NCBI GenBank assembly: GCA_963921825.1
Contig: OY997588.1
Location: forward strand, 134,633,203-134,697,202
Reading direction: 5' to 3'
DNA: 64,000 bases
Origin: Erodium maritimum
Lineage: Eukaryota > Streptophyta > Magnoliopsida > Geraniales > Geraniaceae
The first letter of the stretch is position 1, and every line of letters starts with the position of its first letter. This document shows, piece after piece, positions 24,189 through 34,960 of the stretch. The notes below the pieces were generated by a model that was not told the origin of the DNA, did not search any database, and saw only the letters and a program-made list of their open reading frames with translations. A program made the translations under genes and the position numbers.

Positions 24189-25189
24189 TAATCCGGTGTC
24201 GTTGTGGTGGTTGGAGTTTGGCAGATACTGTGAGACATTGGTTGAGTATTGGAGTCTGAGGGAATTGATTACTGGATATTATGAGGATTGATTACCGGAG
24301 CCTGAGGGTATTGAGTATTGAATATTGTGATAATTGATTATTGGAGCCTGAGGGCATTGGTTATTGAACCCCAAAGGGTTAGTTGGATGGAGTACTTCGT
24401 GAGAGATGGTTGTTATGGTTTCACCCAAGTGTATGCGTCCTACGGGAGCACCACCTTGGTTCCCTATGACATATGGTTCTTTGGACGCATGTGCCTCCTC
24501 TGGACCGAGGGAAAATCTGATATGATATGGGTACTCTGGTGGATCGGAATTATGGGAACCGATGTGATCCCAGAATCTATCCATGGATCGGAGGCTTGAG
24601 AAAGCAAGTGATTGGCGTGATATCAATTACTCCCATTTTACTCATATTGATTCGTTATAGTACTTTTTTATGAAATCTTTTAAGTTACTGTTACCAATAA
24701 GAGTACGATATTATTGTGAGCTATTTTATTCATTAGTATTTCATTGTTAATCGTATTAATATGTTATTTACGTTATCTGTTTAAGCAGTTTAAATAGTGA
24801 TATAAAGGTGGAGTTATTAAGGTTTTTCCTACTGAGCGCAAATTCATCCCCTTTGTTTCTCTTACTATTTTACAGGAGTACCCGATGTCTAGAGAGCTCG
24901 AGGCTTGGGAGCTTCAGCTTATCTTGGGGATTGTCATAGATTTATGTTGGTCTTTCGTACTAAACATTTTATATATTACTTTGTGTGTTGAGTTGTGACT
25001 CACTAGAGATTCTAAACTATTTACTGATGATTTGAGGAGGTTTACTTATTCATTTAAAGGTTTACGTTTATTATTTATCGCTTTTCTATTACTAATTCTG
25101 GTCACGTCTTGAGTCCGGTCAAAATCGGATTTGGAGCGTGACAAAATGTATGTTATTAATAGAAAATGGGTACAAAAGATAACTAACCC

Positions 25190-25641
25190 GGACAAACCCA
25201 GCTACTAAAGCATACCAGATTATATAGACTTCCATTCACAGTGACTATGTATGGCTGGACTACTGAAAACCCCATAAACAGAACTACTTCATTCCATATA
25301 CATCTGAATAATATGGACTTTCTTTTATCCTTTCACCTTGGCATCAATTGTCTTGTATGACACCATTATTTTATTTTTTTCTCAAATGCCAGTTGTATAA
25401 ATTGATTAAAAAAAATTGACAATTGATGAACTTGGCATCAATTTTTTTTGATAGTTTGAAGTGGCAACTTATAATAAATTGATAAAGAGAATGCTGATAA
25501 ATGGAGATTTTGAGGCAACAATGTATGAGGAAAAGGAGTGTATGTATATTCATTCATGTTTTGGAATATGTATCAGAAAATTACAAGTATATCTCATGGA
25601 TCCGTATAATATATTTCGGATGTTAAGATATAGATCTCCAT
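25190..25641. other. Intergenic, 3' flank of DUF241 gene 2
   Basis: No gene is seen. The last ~180 bp resemble the 3' flank of gene 3 (28700-28876), so they belong to the duplicated DUF241 unit. Confidence 0.6.
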
Positions 25642-26421
25642 CTAGTGGTTGATGGTGTTGAGAAGAAACACCCTGATCTTGATCAAGCGCCTGAACAAGC
25701 ATTCGACACCATCTTCAAAATCTTGAATGCACACATCAAGCTTCTTTAGCTGGATCTGCACCTTCTCTGCATCTCCCTTGTGACCGATAAGGGACTCAAC
25801 TGCTGCGAATTCGTTTTCTTCTTGTGCATCACATGCAACTCTTTTGGAGTGCATAATCTTGGAAACCAGAGACCATGAGCTTGGCTTTTTGCCATTGATA
25901 AAGGACAGCAAGGCCTCTAATGTGACCACAGTAAGTGCTTGTGCCTCTCTTATCAAGGACACGGTTACATCATCTGATGAGTTCTTGTTTTCCATGTCTT
26001 TCAAAGTTTTCAAGGCTTTCTGGATTGTCTTTTTGACCATCCTCCTTGAAGACATGAATTTCTTGGCCTCAGAATGAGCATCACATCTTCGGCGTATAGC
26101 TGATTGGATTTCTTGTGCGGATTCTTTTGTTTGAGACAAGGCTTCCTTGATGATGCTGCAGACATCCAAGACCCTGAGAGAGCCATCCACCAACCCATCA
26201 AAAGAAGCTTGTTGGGTGGAAGGCAAGAGGAGCAACTGATCAACAGAGTCATGTACATCTTGAAGCCCATTTAGTTGGTTTCCAATGGATGAAGATGAAG
26301 CTGAAGTGGAGGTGGCTTCGGAGCTGGATCGCAGTCTGCACAAGTTGTTTTGGAATTGTGAGACGATTGGGTGAGGTCTTGAGGGGAAACTGTTGGAGCG
26401 AACGTGGTAAGAAGCTGCCAT
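25642..26421 (-). CDS. DUF241 (BPS1-like) protein, gene 2
   Basis: This intact, intronless frame of 259 residues starts at the family-typical MAASYHVRSNSFPSRPHP. It has a serine/threonine-rich segment (residues ~31-47), then LNGLQDVHDSVDQLLLLPSTQQ, DGSLRVLDVCSIIKEAL, KMVKK-type basic helix (RRMVKKTIQKALKTLK), LEALLSF, WSLVSKIM and the C-terminus FRRLIKIRVFLLNTINH. This is full length for the family, which is plant-specific, helical and without known enzymatic activity. I infer no function. It is about 93 percent identical to genes 3 and 5. A Ser replaces the usual Cys in VHDCVD. There is no signal peptide and no obvious membrane segment. A TATA box lies about 75 bp upstream. Confidence 0.93.
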   Translation of the reverse strand: MAASYHVRSNSFPSRPHPIVSQFQNNLCRLRSSSEATSTSASSSSIGNQLNGLQDVHDSVDQLLLLPSTQQASFDGLVDGSLRVLDVCSIIKEALSQTKESAQEIQSAIRRRCDAHSEAKKFMSSRRMVKKTIQKALKTLKDMENKNSSDDVTVSLIREAQALTVVTLEALLSFINGKKPSSWSLVSKIMHSKRVACDAQEENEFAAVESLIGHKGDAEKVQIQLKKLDVCIQDFEDGVECLFRRLIKIRVFLLNTINH

Positions 26422-26495
26422 TTCTTGATCTTTTAGAAGAAGAAGTTGAAAGCAAAATTGGGTTTTGGATTGAGTTCTTCTCCATCATCTCATTG

Positions 26496-26506
26496 GTATA
26501 TATATA
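26496..26506 (-). promoter_or_regulatory. TATA box of DUF241 gene 2
   Basis: A TATATATA core sits inside the block CAACTATATATATACCAATG (minus strand), which recurs upstream of genes 3, 4 and 5 at the same distance from the ATG. Confidence 0.75.
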
Positions 26507-26709
26507 GTTGGCTCACAAGAAGTCAAGGAGGAGACAAGAGGAATCTCATCCTATCTGGCAACACTTGGTTACGTGGTTTATATGTGATGGTTAAGCTGTT
26601 GCAGCAGCGATGTGTACGCGATGTGTCCCTCCAACTCCAACCGTGTACCTGTACCTCGTTCTTCAATTCAAGTTACTCATAAAGAATAGATTTATAATAC
26701 AAATTGCAC

Positions 26710-28069
26710 GAGGAGCATTGAATCCATTTCTCAATGTGTACGCAATTTGCAATGCTGCTAATTAATTAGGAGATCTCACCATAATTATATTCGTAGACAT
26801 TAGTTTAAGCCAATTGGTTATGGTTTGATAGATATGTTTATTAATGTAAGAAACACAAAACACAGAGCATCAGTGCAAAAGAATATTGTCCACCATGCAT
26901 GCAGCTAGATTCCATGCTAACATTAGCCATTTGACATTGTTATTAGCTAAACTCGCTCTGATCTACAATTATGATCATTAATTTTATGTTATAATTATTA
27001 TAATATTAGCCTTCTTAAGGATGTCAAGATAATTAGTGGAGTATGCATTCCACAAATGAGTTTTATGTAGCTGTTTTGGATGTGATTGTCTTGTGAGGCA
27101 AGGCAACATCTGCAAGTGTTACTTCACCATGAAGTTTCTTAAATAGGATATTAGTCTGGATTGTCACCCAATAGAAAGCCAAAACCTTGTTCATTACTGA
27201 AATTCAGCTTATAGGCCATGTGATTATCATTATTGTTGATCCCTATTTCATCGATCCATTAACAGTGTATTGTAATTAAACTGCAGTGACTTGGACATGT
27301 TATGAAGCAAGAAGTTTATATTAATCACAAATGTACAATTATGTTACATCCATATAATATTTCCGTGTTAGGATCTGTCACAAAAGGTGGAGCACCGTTA
27401 GAATGTGTAAATGACTTTTCCGACTGCAATAAGAATCGACATTATCCATATATACAACAATATTGTATAAAATTAGAAATCGCACGAGGCGCATTGAATA
27501 CCTCTCCCATAAAATATATTCGATTATCTGTCTGGTCTGGTTCGCTGTGTACTTGTATGAAAAGAAACATTAAACTGATCTTCAATGGTAGATGGGGAAC
27601 AGAGTGCCACTTGCATATAAACAAGTATGTACTACTGATTCAAGAATATGGTTGTTAGTCTGCATAAACAAAACATATAACCCAGTGATTCAAGTTTGGT
27701 ACAATTCTTCATCAAGATTAATAGTCTCTATGGTTTGTGTATACAAGGTGATATGGTTTGAAACCAAGAACTTAAATGTCTGTTTTTCCTGATTTTCCAT
27801 ATCTATACAAGGATCATTTTTTACGGGTGGTTCTCAAGGAAAAAGAAAATATATCTGTTTGCTGATAGCTGAGGAGCTGCAGTAGTGGATTGGTATGAAT
27901 CTTTTATGAAATCAAGATCATACAAGGTAGTTTCCTTCACCATAAAGGTATTTGTCCGACCGAACATATTGTTTGATCGGTAATGAAATATTGTACGACG
28001 GACTAAATTCAGTTCAGTCGGTAATGAAATTTTACTACCGACTGTATTAGGTTTGGTCGGTAATGAAAG
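26710..28069. other. Intergenic; four CATTACCGAC-type repeats at 27955-28069
   Basis: No gene is seen. Near its right end the motif CGGTAATGAAA occurs four times at irregular spacing, often beside CGAC/GTCGG, like subterminal repeats of a CACTA element. I find no element terminus with it. Confidence 0.5.
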
Positions 28070-28441
28070 TTTTTTTACAGGCTCAAAATTTTATCAATAA
28101 AACATATTTTAAGAAAAAAATCATAATGTTATGATTTAAGAAGTATCATATCAAAAAGTCAACGATTACATAAGAGCTCTGAAACAGGACTAACGGCCAA
28201 AACCCGAAAAACAGGAAGACTATAAGTCCAAAATTAACACGGTCACTAACAAAACAAAATCAACCCTCGTCGGTGACCCACTTCACCTTCTAAAGTTAAG
28301 TTTGGATCGTCGAAAGTCTTCCCTTGAGCAAGCCGAACAATTTGAGTGTTTCGAGCTTTCGCGATATGCTTCCAAACGCCAACAGGATTCACGATTCTTT
28401 CAGGACTTCAAGAACGAGCTCTTGGTTTTAGACTCGGCAGT
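28070..28441 (-). mobile_element. ORF1-only LINE derivative A3, 5'-truncated
   Basis: On the minus strand this fragment carries the end of the RRM-type ORF1 (a decayed version of the block ending WVTD near 28270) and the 3' tail with a poly-A at 28070-28076. Flanks GTAATGAAAG (28060-28069) and GTAATCCGAAAG (28445-28456) look like an imperfect target duplication. The right flank then continues into sequence shared with the 3' flank of gene 5. Its 3' tail is more diverged than those of A1 and A2, so it is probably older. Confidence 0.65.
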
Positions 28442-28876
28442 ATAGTAATCCGAAAGGCTTGTCCCCCAAACAGAAACCCTATACATATTTCAACGCTTAA
28501 AGCATGTGGAATTGAAGGGTGCCTTTCAGATTACCTTATTATATTAGTTGTAACTAATTCATATATATCTGTTTGTTTGTATCCTCTCAGACAATTAGAA
28601 TCTTGACAGCTGTTGATCATCTTTTGATTGCAGTGGTAAGGTTAGTTTGTAATTACTAGTTACCTGCTACTTACCACACATTATGCACATCTTGGATCAT
28701 TTTGAAGTGGGGCATAAAACAATGAATAAATTGACAAAAAAAAGGCTAATAAATGGAAATGTTGAGACAAAATATATGAAGAACCAAGAAGTATATATTC
28801 ATCTTTTGATATATCATAAAGTTACAAGAATATCTCATCCATGTAATATTCTGGATGTTGAGATATAGATCTCTAT

Positions 28877-29656
28877 CTAGTGGTTGATGGTGTTGAGAAG
28901 AGAAACCCTCATCTTGATCAAGCGCCTGAACAAGGATTCAACACCATCTTCAAAATCTTGAATGCAAACATCAAGTTTCTTAAGCTGGATTTGCACCTTC
29001 TCTGCATCTCCCTTGTGACCAATGAGGGACTCAACTGCTACAAATTCGTTTTCTTCTTCTCCTTCACATGCAACACTTTTGGAGTGCATAATCTTGGAAA
29101 CCAGAGACCATGAGCTTGGCTTTTTGCCATTGATAAAGGACAACAAGGCCTCTAATGTGACCACAGTAAGTGCTTGTGCCTCTCTTATCAAGGACACGCT
29201 TACATCATCCGATGAGTTCTTGTTTTCCATGCCTTTCAAAGTTTTCAAGGCTTTTTGGATTGTCTTTTTGACCATCTTCCTTGAAGACATGAACTTCTTG
29301 GCCTTAGAATGAGCTTCGCATCTTCGGCGTATAGCTGATTGGATTTCTTGTGCGGATTCTTTTGTTAGCGACAAGGCTTCCTTGATGATGCTGCAAACAT
29401 CCAAGAGCCTGAGAGAGCCATCCACCAACCCATCAAAAGAAGCTTGTTGGGTTGAAGGCAAGAGGAGCAACTGATCAACACAATCGAATACATCTTGAAG
29501 CCCATTTAGTTGGTTCCCAATGGATGAAGATGAAGCTGAAGTGGAGGTGGCTTCAGAGGTGGATCTCAGTCTGCACAAGTTGTTTTGGAATTGTGAGACG
29601 ATTGGGTGAGGCCTTGAGGGGAAACTGTTGGAGCGAACGTGGTAAGAAGCTGCCAT
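28877..29656 (-). CDS. DUF241 (BPS1-like) protein, gene 3
   Basis: This intact, intronless frame encodes 259 residues from MAASYHVRSNSF to RRLIKMRVSLLNTINH. The open frame extends 10 codons further upstream to a non-ATG codon, but the first ATG gives the start conserved in all copies. Blocks in order: Ser/Thr-rich segment, LNGLQDVFDCVDQLLLLPS, DGSLRLLDVCSIIKEAL, a lysine-rich helix (RKMVKKTIQKALKTLKG), LLSFINGKK, WSLVSKIM, and the helical C-terminus. The protein is identical, residue for residue, to gene 5. It is probably soluble, with no signal peptide seen. DUF241 function is not established. It lies head-to-head with gene 4 across a 4-kb spacer that holds a LINE derivative. Confidence 0.94.
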   Translation of the reverse strand: MAASYHVRSNSFPSRPHPIVSQFQNNLCRLRSTSEATSTSASSSSIGNQLNGLQDVFDCVDQLLLLPSTQQASFDGLVDGSLRLLDVCSIIKEALSLTKESAQEIQSAIRRRCEAHSKAKKFMSSRKMVKKTIQKALKTLKGMENKNSSDDVSVSLIREAQALTVVTLEALLSFINGKKPSSWSLVSKIMHSKSVACEGEEENEFVAVESLIGHKGDAEKVQIQLKKLDVCIQDFEDGVESLFRRLIKMRVSLLNTINH

Positions 29657-29724
29657 TTCTTGATCTTTTAGAGAAGTTGAATGCAAAATTTGGTTTTGGA
29701 TGAATTCATCTCCATCGTCTCATT

Positions 29725-29740
29725 GATATATATATATATA
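29725..29740 (-). promoter_or_regulatory. TATA box / TA repeat of DUF241 gene 3
   Basis: A run of about 15 alternating T and A sits 70-85 bp upstream of the ATG in the block GCTAACTATATATATA on the minus strand. It is identical in length to the run of gene 5. Confidence 0.75.
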
Positions 29741-30195
29741 GTTAGCTCATAAAAAGTCAAGGAGACAGGAGGAATCTCATATTGTGTGGTGGCAGACACA
29801 TGAGCAGCAACGTGGTTCATTTCAGTGCCTCAACTGTTGCAGCGATGTACATGCAATGTCTCCCTCCCACCGTGTATATCATTCGTGTGCTCGTTATTAT
29901 AAATGTAAGGATCCACGTATTCAGCGGATCCTTATCATCTTATGCACATAGCTGGCTATACATTGTTTACTGCAATACTGTCTACCATGTGGATGAAGCA
30001 CGTTCCATCTATCATCTTCTTTTTCTTATCTGCAACTTTTAATAAAACGAACATAAAAGGCCGATTACAACTGAAGAGCATGACTATCAAAATGGAGAAA
30101 AAGACTACTCTTTCACTATCCTCTGTAAGAGAGATCGAATACTACCTAAACTTGTAACAAATAGTGTTTAACAATGGGATGAGTACAGCAAATAG

Positions 30196-31462
30196 TTTGT
30201 ACCTTTTTTCTACAAATGGAACAATTTGCACTAGTATATGAGTTCAAACTCATCTAAATCAACCTCTCACATGCCCATTGGATAGACAAAATTTGGATGA
30301 TTTGCATTTGATTACAAGAACTTCAAGTATAGTCACTTACACAACACACTGTCAATCCAAACACGACAGCTCCAACGGCAAGAACCCAAATTCCTCCAAA
30401 AATGTTATCTTTTTGTGGTGTAAATGCCCGAGGGTTAGATTGATATAAGTGGTGTGGCTGGGATCAGGTAAAGGGAAAGGGTTTAATTTGCGGATTTTTA
30501 AGTTTTGTGAAGGTGTTGTCACATTACCTTAACTTCCAAGGCAACAGAATTCTCACTTTTTCGATTAAATAATGTTAAACGCATCGTTTTGATTAGTGAA
30601 GTAACTTCCAAGGCAACATGAACCCATGGTGACAGGCATGTGCCTCTTTCTTCTTCTTTCACTTGTACGTTGTGATGTGTGAGAGGCACGCAACCTTGCG
30701 GTCCCGGTCCTGCAGCGATTATGGCGGAAGGCTCGTATTATTTGAGTGTGTGTCACTATCGTACTTATTTATGATTTGGGCCTTACCTTTTGTTTTTCCT
30801 AGGAGTAGGGATTGTCATCTTTGGCTTCTCTTTGTGCCCACTTTGTAATCGCCAAACCGTTGTGCTCAGATGGACAATAGAGCCATGCGTGACGGACATG
30901 GAGGAACTCAAGAGATAAATGACCATATTGAAGCTGGAAAAGGGAACACAATTTATGGAGGCTTCGAACTCGCACATTATATAATACATTATGATTTGAG
31001 GGGAAATAATTATGATCATAATAAGGCTGCCCCCCTGGAGGAAAAATTATTCCAATGACTGTCTCTCATAATTTATTTTGGAGGGTAGACTTTGTCTTTC
31101 CTCCCCTTTCAAAAGCATATGAAAATACAATTATACCCTTCGTTTTTTTAACCCTTTGATTTCATAACATCAACACAATCACTATTCTTCATCTTCTTTC
31201 TCTCAACTTCTCTTTTTTTTTCATTTTCTTTCTCTTCAAACTTCTATCTTCTTCTTCTTCTTCTTCTTCTTACTTCTCCTACCTCCATCCGTCGTCGTCC
31301 CGTTGAGTTTGTTACGAAACCACCGTCACTGTCCCGTCGAGCTCGCCACAAAATCACGATAGTCTTCTCCCTTTTGTTTCTGTATGGCGGATTGGCCAAT
31401 CCGTCGGCGAATCGGCCGATTGGCCAAATTCTGTCCCGAAAAAATGGGCGGGAATTTCAAAA
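30196..31462. other. Intergenic between DUF241 genes 3 and 4
   Basis: No gene is recognised. There is a CTT trinucleotide run at about 31247-31271. The short open frame that starts at 31384 is cut by the LINE derivative and has no family resemblance. Confidence 0.6.
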
Positions 31463-31474
31463 TTTGGGGATTTT

Positions 31475-33285
31475 CTTTTTTGGATAAGCTCGAAAAATTT
31501 TATTTGAAAAAAGGTAAGATCCAAGGAGGATCAAACCGAAAGGCAACCATTACAAAGGAGCTCTCATAAGGAGCTGCGGGAACGATTCCCGAAACAAAAC
31601 CGAAAGGGAACACAAAATCACCCATCGGTTACCCACTTTTCACCTTCCGATGTCAGAGTCGGAGCATCAAAAGCCTTAGCTTGATGAGCTAGCTGAGCGG
31701 TTTGAGTAAGTGTAGCTGCATGAGCTAGCCGAGCATCTTGCACCTGCTTCCCAATGTCCACAGAATTAACCAATCTCTCTCGACTCCGAGAATGAGTTGG
31801 TTTGGTTTGAACGGTGTAGTAATCCCCATAGAATTTAGGAGGTCGACTCTGACGATTCGAATATCTAGAAGGTAGCTTCGACTAACGTCCCTTGTCAGAG
31901 GGTTTAAGTAGAGTCTCCTTCCACGGATTAATCTATTGATCTCCGTTAGGTTCGTTAGTTACCACCTGATTTGAAAGCTGGGTCGCATGAGCAGGGCCCA
32001 AACCAAGCCCAACCACTTCACCATCTGTTGGGCTTGTATTTAATCCCAAAAAAGAGTTAGGTGTAAGAACACCCTTTGGGCCTGTAACCATACGCGGCCC
32101 AGGATTCGCCAAAATGGAGAGTGGCTCAGCTTCTTCGACAACTTGCGCCGCAAGTAACGTGTCCAGGATGTGAATTGATACCCCATCTTCTGATTATATG
32201 CTTTTCTAATCATCAAGTTGGGACGAGAATAACGCGTCTCGATTGGAAATCAAATCCCCAGTGGCTTCAATCCCATATTTATCGTGATTCAACACCGTGA
32301 TTGCAGGAGATGGAATCTGAACAGGAACTCCGTCCAACGTTTTCATCGGAGTAGTTACTCGAATCGCAGCCGGAGAAACTCCATTCTGAACGGGCTGGTT
32401 GCCAGTGGATGTCATCGGACCTGCCTCAGCAAAGGAAGCCTGAACACCACCGTGCTCCATCGATCCAATCCCCATGCCATGTTCCACAGTCGTGATCTTA
32501 GTGTTGCCTCTAGAACTCTGGTGCGCCTCCGATGGCAGATCAACCACGTCCTTAACGCCAGAGGTCACTAGGGTATGATTCTGTAGCGAACCCGAAGCAA
32601 GGTCAGCCGTCGTTGTCATGCTCTGTTTTGGAGCTCTGATGCGAAGATCGAGTTTCCGACGCCTGGCAATGGCTACGAATAGTAGGTGACCGTTCATATT
32701 CATCTCAATCACGCTCTCAACTGCTTGGACAGTCGATTCCTTCGAACAGAAACGAACGAATCTAAACAACTGATTTTTGCGATTTGGTCTGCTCAACGCA
32801 GACGAAGACAATACCTCTCCAAAAGGTCCGAAGGTATTACACAGCCACTCTTCCGTCGTTCCATAAGGTAAATTACAGACGAAGATTACTTTGTCGACAA
32901 GTTTTACCTTCCTTGGTCGTCTTCCTTTTCTGGGCATAAGCTTCTCAAACCAATCTGGAACTACCTTGACCTGCTGCATCAGATTGGAGACCACCTTCTC
33001 CTTTGCGACCTCCACAACAGGAGTTGACACCGAGACTTTGGCCGGGAGAACCTCTGCCTCCGGGACTTGAACGCTCTGCGCATGTTGTTTATGTTTCTGG
33101 CTGGATCGACGAGAAACACCTGGTACCGTTTCCTTGGCACGACCCACTGGCAGTACAATCTGAAGATATTAATCACACGCCTTGATCAGGATCGCGCAAA
33201 AGGAGGAGAAGGACAAGAGCTCCTTCCTCCTTTCATGATCTCTCCTCACCATCGCTCAGCGTTCCACTTGATACAATACAAAGTT
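31475..33285 (-). mobile_element. ORF1-only LINE derivative A2 (RRM type)
   Basis: This is an 1811-bp minus-strand insertion with a perfect 12-bp target duplication TTTGGGGATTTT (31463-31474 and 33286-33297) and a poly-A tail at its left end. It has a ~140-bp 5' leader, RRM-type ORF1, then at once the 3' tail (GAGAGCTCC, TTGTAATGG, GATCCNCCTTGGATCT, TTTTTCGAGCTTATCC), as in A1. No ORF2 sequence is present. It is nearly the same length as A1 (1750 bp) but inserted independently. Confidence 0.85.
31637..33147 (-). pseudogene. LINE ORF1 with RRM (copy A2), degraded in the C-terminal half
   Basis: The open part (33147 to 32206, 313 codons) has a basic segment RKGRRPRK (residues 73-80), then an RRM with RNP2 IFVCNL (88-93) and RNP1 QLFRFVRF. 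A glycine and an aromatic residue of RNP1 are replaced. Its first codon is GTG in the frame, so the original ATG may be lost. From 32206 to 31637 homology to the C-terminal block of A1 continues through stops (NPWKETLLKP, then RPPKFYGDYYTV, TLTSEG and WVTDG). It is transposon-derived and unlikely to be expressed as a full protein. Confidence 0.8.
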
Positions 33286-33297
33286 TTTGGGGATTTT

Positions 33298-33811
33298 TGA
33301 ATTTTGAAAATTGGGGGAAATCAAAATCTGAAAGAGGATAAAATGGGGAATAATAAAATTTCATTAACGAGGAGGTATTTTTTTCAAAATACAACATGGA
33401 AGAAGGTTTTTTGCAAATAAAAACATCACATAAGACCTTTTTAAAAATTCACCCCTGGCTGGACACGAGTAGCTCTGGGATTCTGTACAATTAAGGTCAT
33501 AATTATAGACCAGATCATGTTTAACAAATTGCAAAAGCGTTGTTGAGTTTGGTGCTTACTTACTACAATAAACAAGGCGTAGCAAACCATGCAGCCAGAT
33601 CATACTGACATAAACTAAATGCATATGCACATTATGAAAATGATCTGCAAGATATGTATATATATCGAGTGAGACACCCAGCTTGTCTCCTAGAAACGTG
33701 ACATTGCATAAACATGGCCGCAACAGCTTAAGCGTCAATCTTGGAGGCTCATGTGTTGACAGAGAAGATGAGATTCCTCCTGTTTCCTCTTCTTGACTTC
33801 TTATGAGCTAA
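33298..33811. other. Distal promoter region of DUF241 gene 4
   Basis: No gene here. From 33461 to about 33670 it matches, inverted, the promoter remnant of locus 1 on both sides of the copia insertion (2591-2681 and 8842-8965). This gives the pre-insertion reference for that site. Confidence 0.65.
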
Positions 33812-33819
33812 CTATATAT
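33812..33819 (+). promoter_or_regulatory. TATA box of DUF241 gene 4
   Basis: CTATATATC within GAGCTAACTATATATCAATG, the promoter block shared with genes 2, 3 and 5, about 95 bp upstream of the ATG. Confidence 0.75.
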
Positions 33820-33909
33820 CAATGAGAATATGGACAAGAACTCAATCCAAAACCTATTCATCTTCTTCTTCTTCTTCTTCTCATAATCACTTGTCTACAA
33901 GATCAAGAA

Positions 33910-34692
33910 ATGGCAACTTCATACCACGTTCGCTCCAACAGCTTTCCCTCATCAAGACCTCACCCAATCGTCTCACAGTTTGAAGACAACTTGTGCAGAT
34001 TGAGATCCACCTCTGAAGCCACCTCCACTTCAGCTTCATCTTCATCCATTGGAAACCAACTAAATGGCCTTCAGGATGTATTCGATTGTGTTGATCAGTT
34101 GCTCCTCTTGCCTTCCACCCAACAAGCTTCTTTCGATGGGTTGGTTGACGGCTCTCTGAGGCTGTTGGATGTCTGCAACATCATCAAGGAAGCATTGTCG
34201 CAAACAAAGGAATCTGCCCAAGAGATCCAATCAGTGATGCGAAGGAGAGGTGAAGCTCAATCCGAGATGAACAAGTTCGTGTCTACAAGGAAGATGGTCA
34301 AAAAGACAATCCAAAAGGCCTTGAAAAGTTTGAAGGACATGGCAACCAAAATCTCTTCAGACGATCAAACTGTGGCCTTGTTGGGAGAGGCTCAGTCACT
34401 AACTGTCTCAATATTGGAGTCCTTGTTGTCCTTTGTCAACTGGAGAAAGTCGAGCTCGTGGTCTCTAGTTTCCAAGGTGATGCAAACGAAGAGGGTTGCA
34501 AGCCAGAATGAATTCGCAGCGGTGGATGATGCAGTGCAATCTCTTGTGGGTCACAAGGGAAGCGCAGAGAATGTGCAGAAGCAACTACACAAGTTGCAGG
34601 TCTGCATTCAAGATTTTGAAGACGGTATTGAGTCCTTGTTTAGGAGACTCATCAAGATCAGAGTCTCACTCCTCAATATCATTAGCAACTAA
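33910..34692 (+). CDS. DUF241 (BPS1-like) protein, gene 4
   Basis: This intact, intronless frame of 260 residues starts MATSYHVRSNSFPSSRPHP. It has the full set of family blocks: Ser/Thr-rich linker, LNGLQDVFDCVDQLLLLPS, DGSLRLLDVCNIIKEAL, RKMVKKTIQKALKSLK, LESLLSFVN, WSLVSKVMQTKRVA, and the C-terminus FRRLIKIRVSLLNIISN. It is more diverged from genes 2, 3 and 5 and closest to pseudogene 1, with which it shares both flanks. It lacks a signal peptide. It is divergent to gene 3. Its 3' flank was hit twice by LINE-type insertions from 34961 on. Biochemical role unknown. Confidence 0.93.
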   Translation: MATSYHVRSNSFPSSRPHPIVSQFEDNLCRLRSTSEATSTSASSSSIGNQLNGLQDVFDCVDQLLLLPSTQQASFDGLVDGSLRLLDVCNIIKEALSQTKESAQEIQSVMRRRGEAQSEMNKFVSTRKMVKKTIQKALKSLKDMATKISSDDQTVALLGEAQSLTVSILESLLSFVNWRKSSSWSLVSKVMQTKRVASQNEFAAVDDAVQSLVGHKGSAENVQKQLHKLQVCIQDFEDGIESLFRRLIKIRVSLLNIISN

Positions 34693-34960
34693 CAGATACA
34701 TATATACTTGTAATTTTGTCACATACCATAACATAAATATACGGTTCTTGGTTCTTCGTTTATTTTGGCCTCAATATTTCATATATATATTGTGTTTATG
34801 CCATATATACTTCAAATGATCTTCGTATGCCATACAATAAGGTCCGAAACCAGATCTATAAATTCAAATAGTAATCTCTTAGTTAATAGTATGGTATAGT
34901 GATCAGGTAATTGGTAATTACTGATTAATCTTAATCCATGTAACTAAAGAGATGATCAAC

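Larger units (their letters stand above)
11292..25143 (+). mobile_element. Solo LTR of a Ty3/gypsy element, interrupted by a nested gypsy element
   Basis: It starts TGTAAGAACCGCTCCCGGTC and ends GGATTTGGAGCGTGACA, with a perfect 5-bp duplication AAATG at 11287-11291 and 25144-25148. No internal domain lies between these ends apart from the nested element at 13100-24058, so this is a single LTR left by recombination, about 2.9 kb net (11292-13099 plus 24064-25143). It is related to the nested element's LTR and to those at 36503, 45346 and 53806 (same family of ends). Confidence 0.85.
9330..25189. mobile_element. MITE-like TIR element (~233 bp) split by nested insertions
   Basis: The left end (GGGTTAATTGTCTTTAGTAC, from 9330) and the reverse complement of the right end (GGGTTAGTTATCTTTTGTAC, from 25189) agree at about 33 of 42 positions. 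Removing the LINE derivative (9456-11205) and the solo LTR with its contents (11292-25143), one target copy each, leaves 9330-9455, 11226-11291 and 25149-25189, about 233 bp, a typical MITE size. I find no clear flanking target duplication, so the superfamily is not assigned. Confidence 0.5.
28611..30195. repeat. Inverted repeat arm 1 (1585 bp), carries DUF241 gene 3
   Basis: Each position x here pairs with position 77397-x in the arm at 47202-48786, on the opposite strand, with no gap. I saw no mismatch where I compared, including a TA microsatellite and non-coding promoter. Beyond 28611 the sequences are still homologous but differ (a 14-bp indel and scattered changes). Beyond 30195 homology stops. 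Confidence 0.93.

Noticed and set aside
27875..27890. CTGCAGTAGTG, the reverse complement of the CACTA terminus at 43824
   Set aside because: Wrong orientation and distance, no matching 3-bp target and no subterminal array beside it; an 11-base match may be chance.
31024..33460. A possible TIR element around half-LINE A2 (both edges have a CCCCTGG motif)
   Set aside because: Similarity is limited to a few bases and no target duplication is seen.
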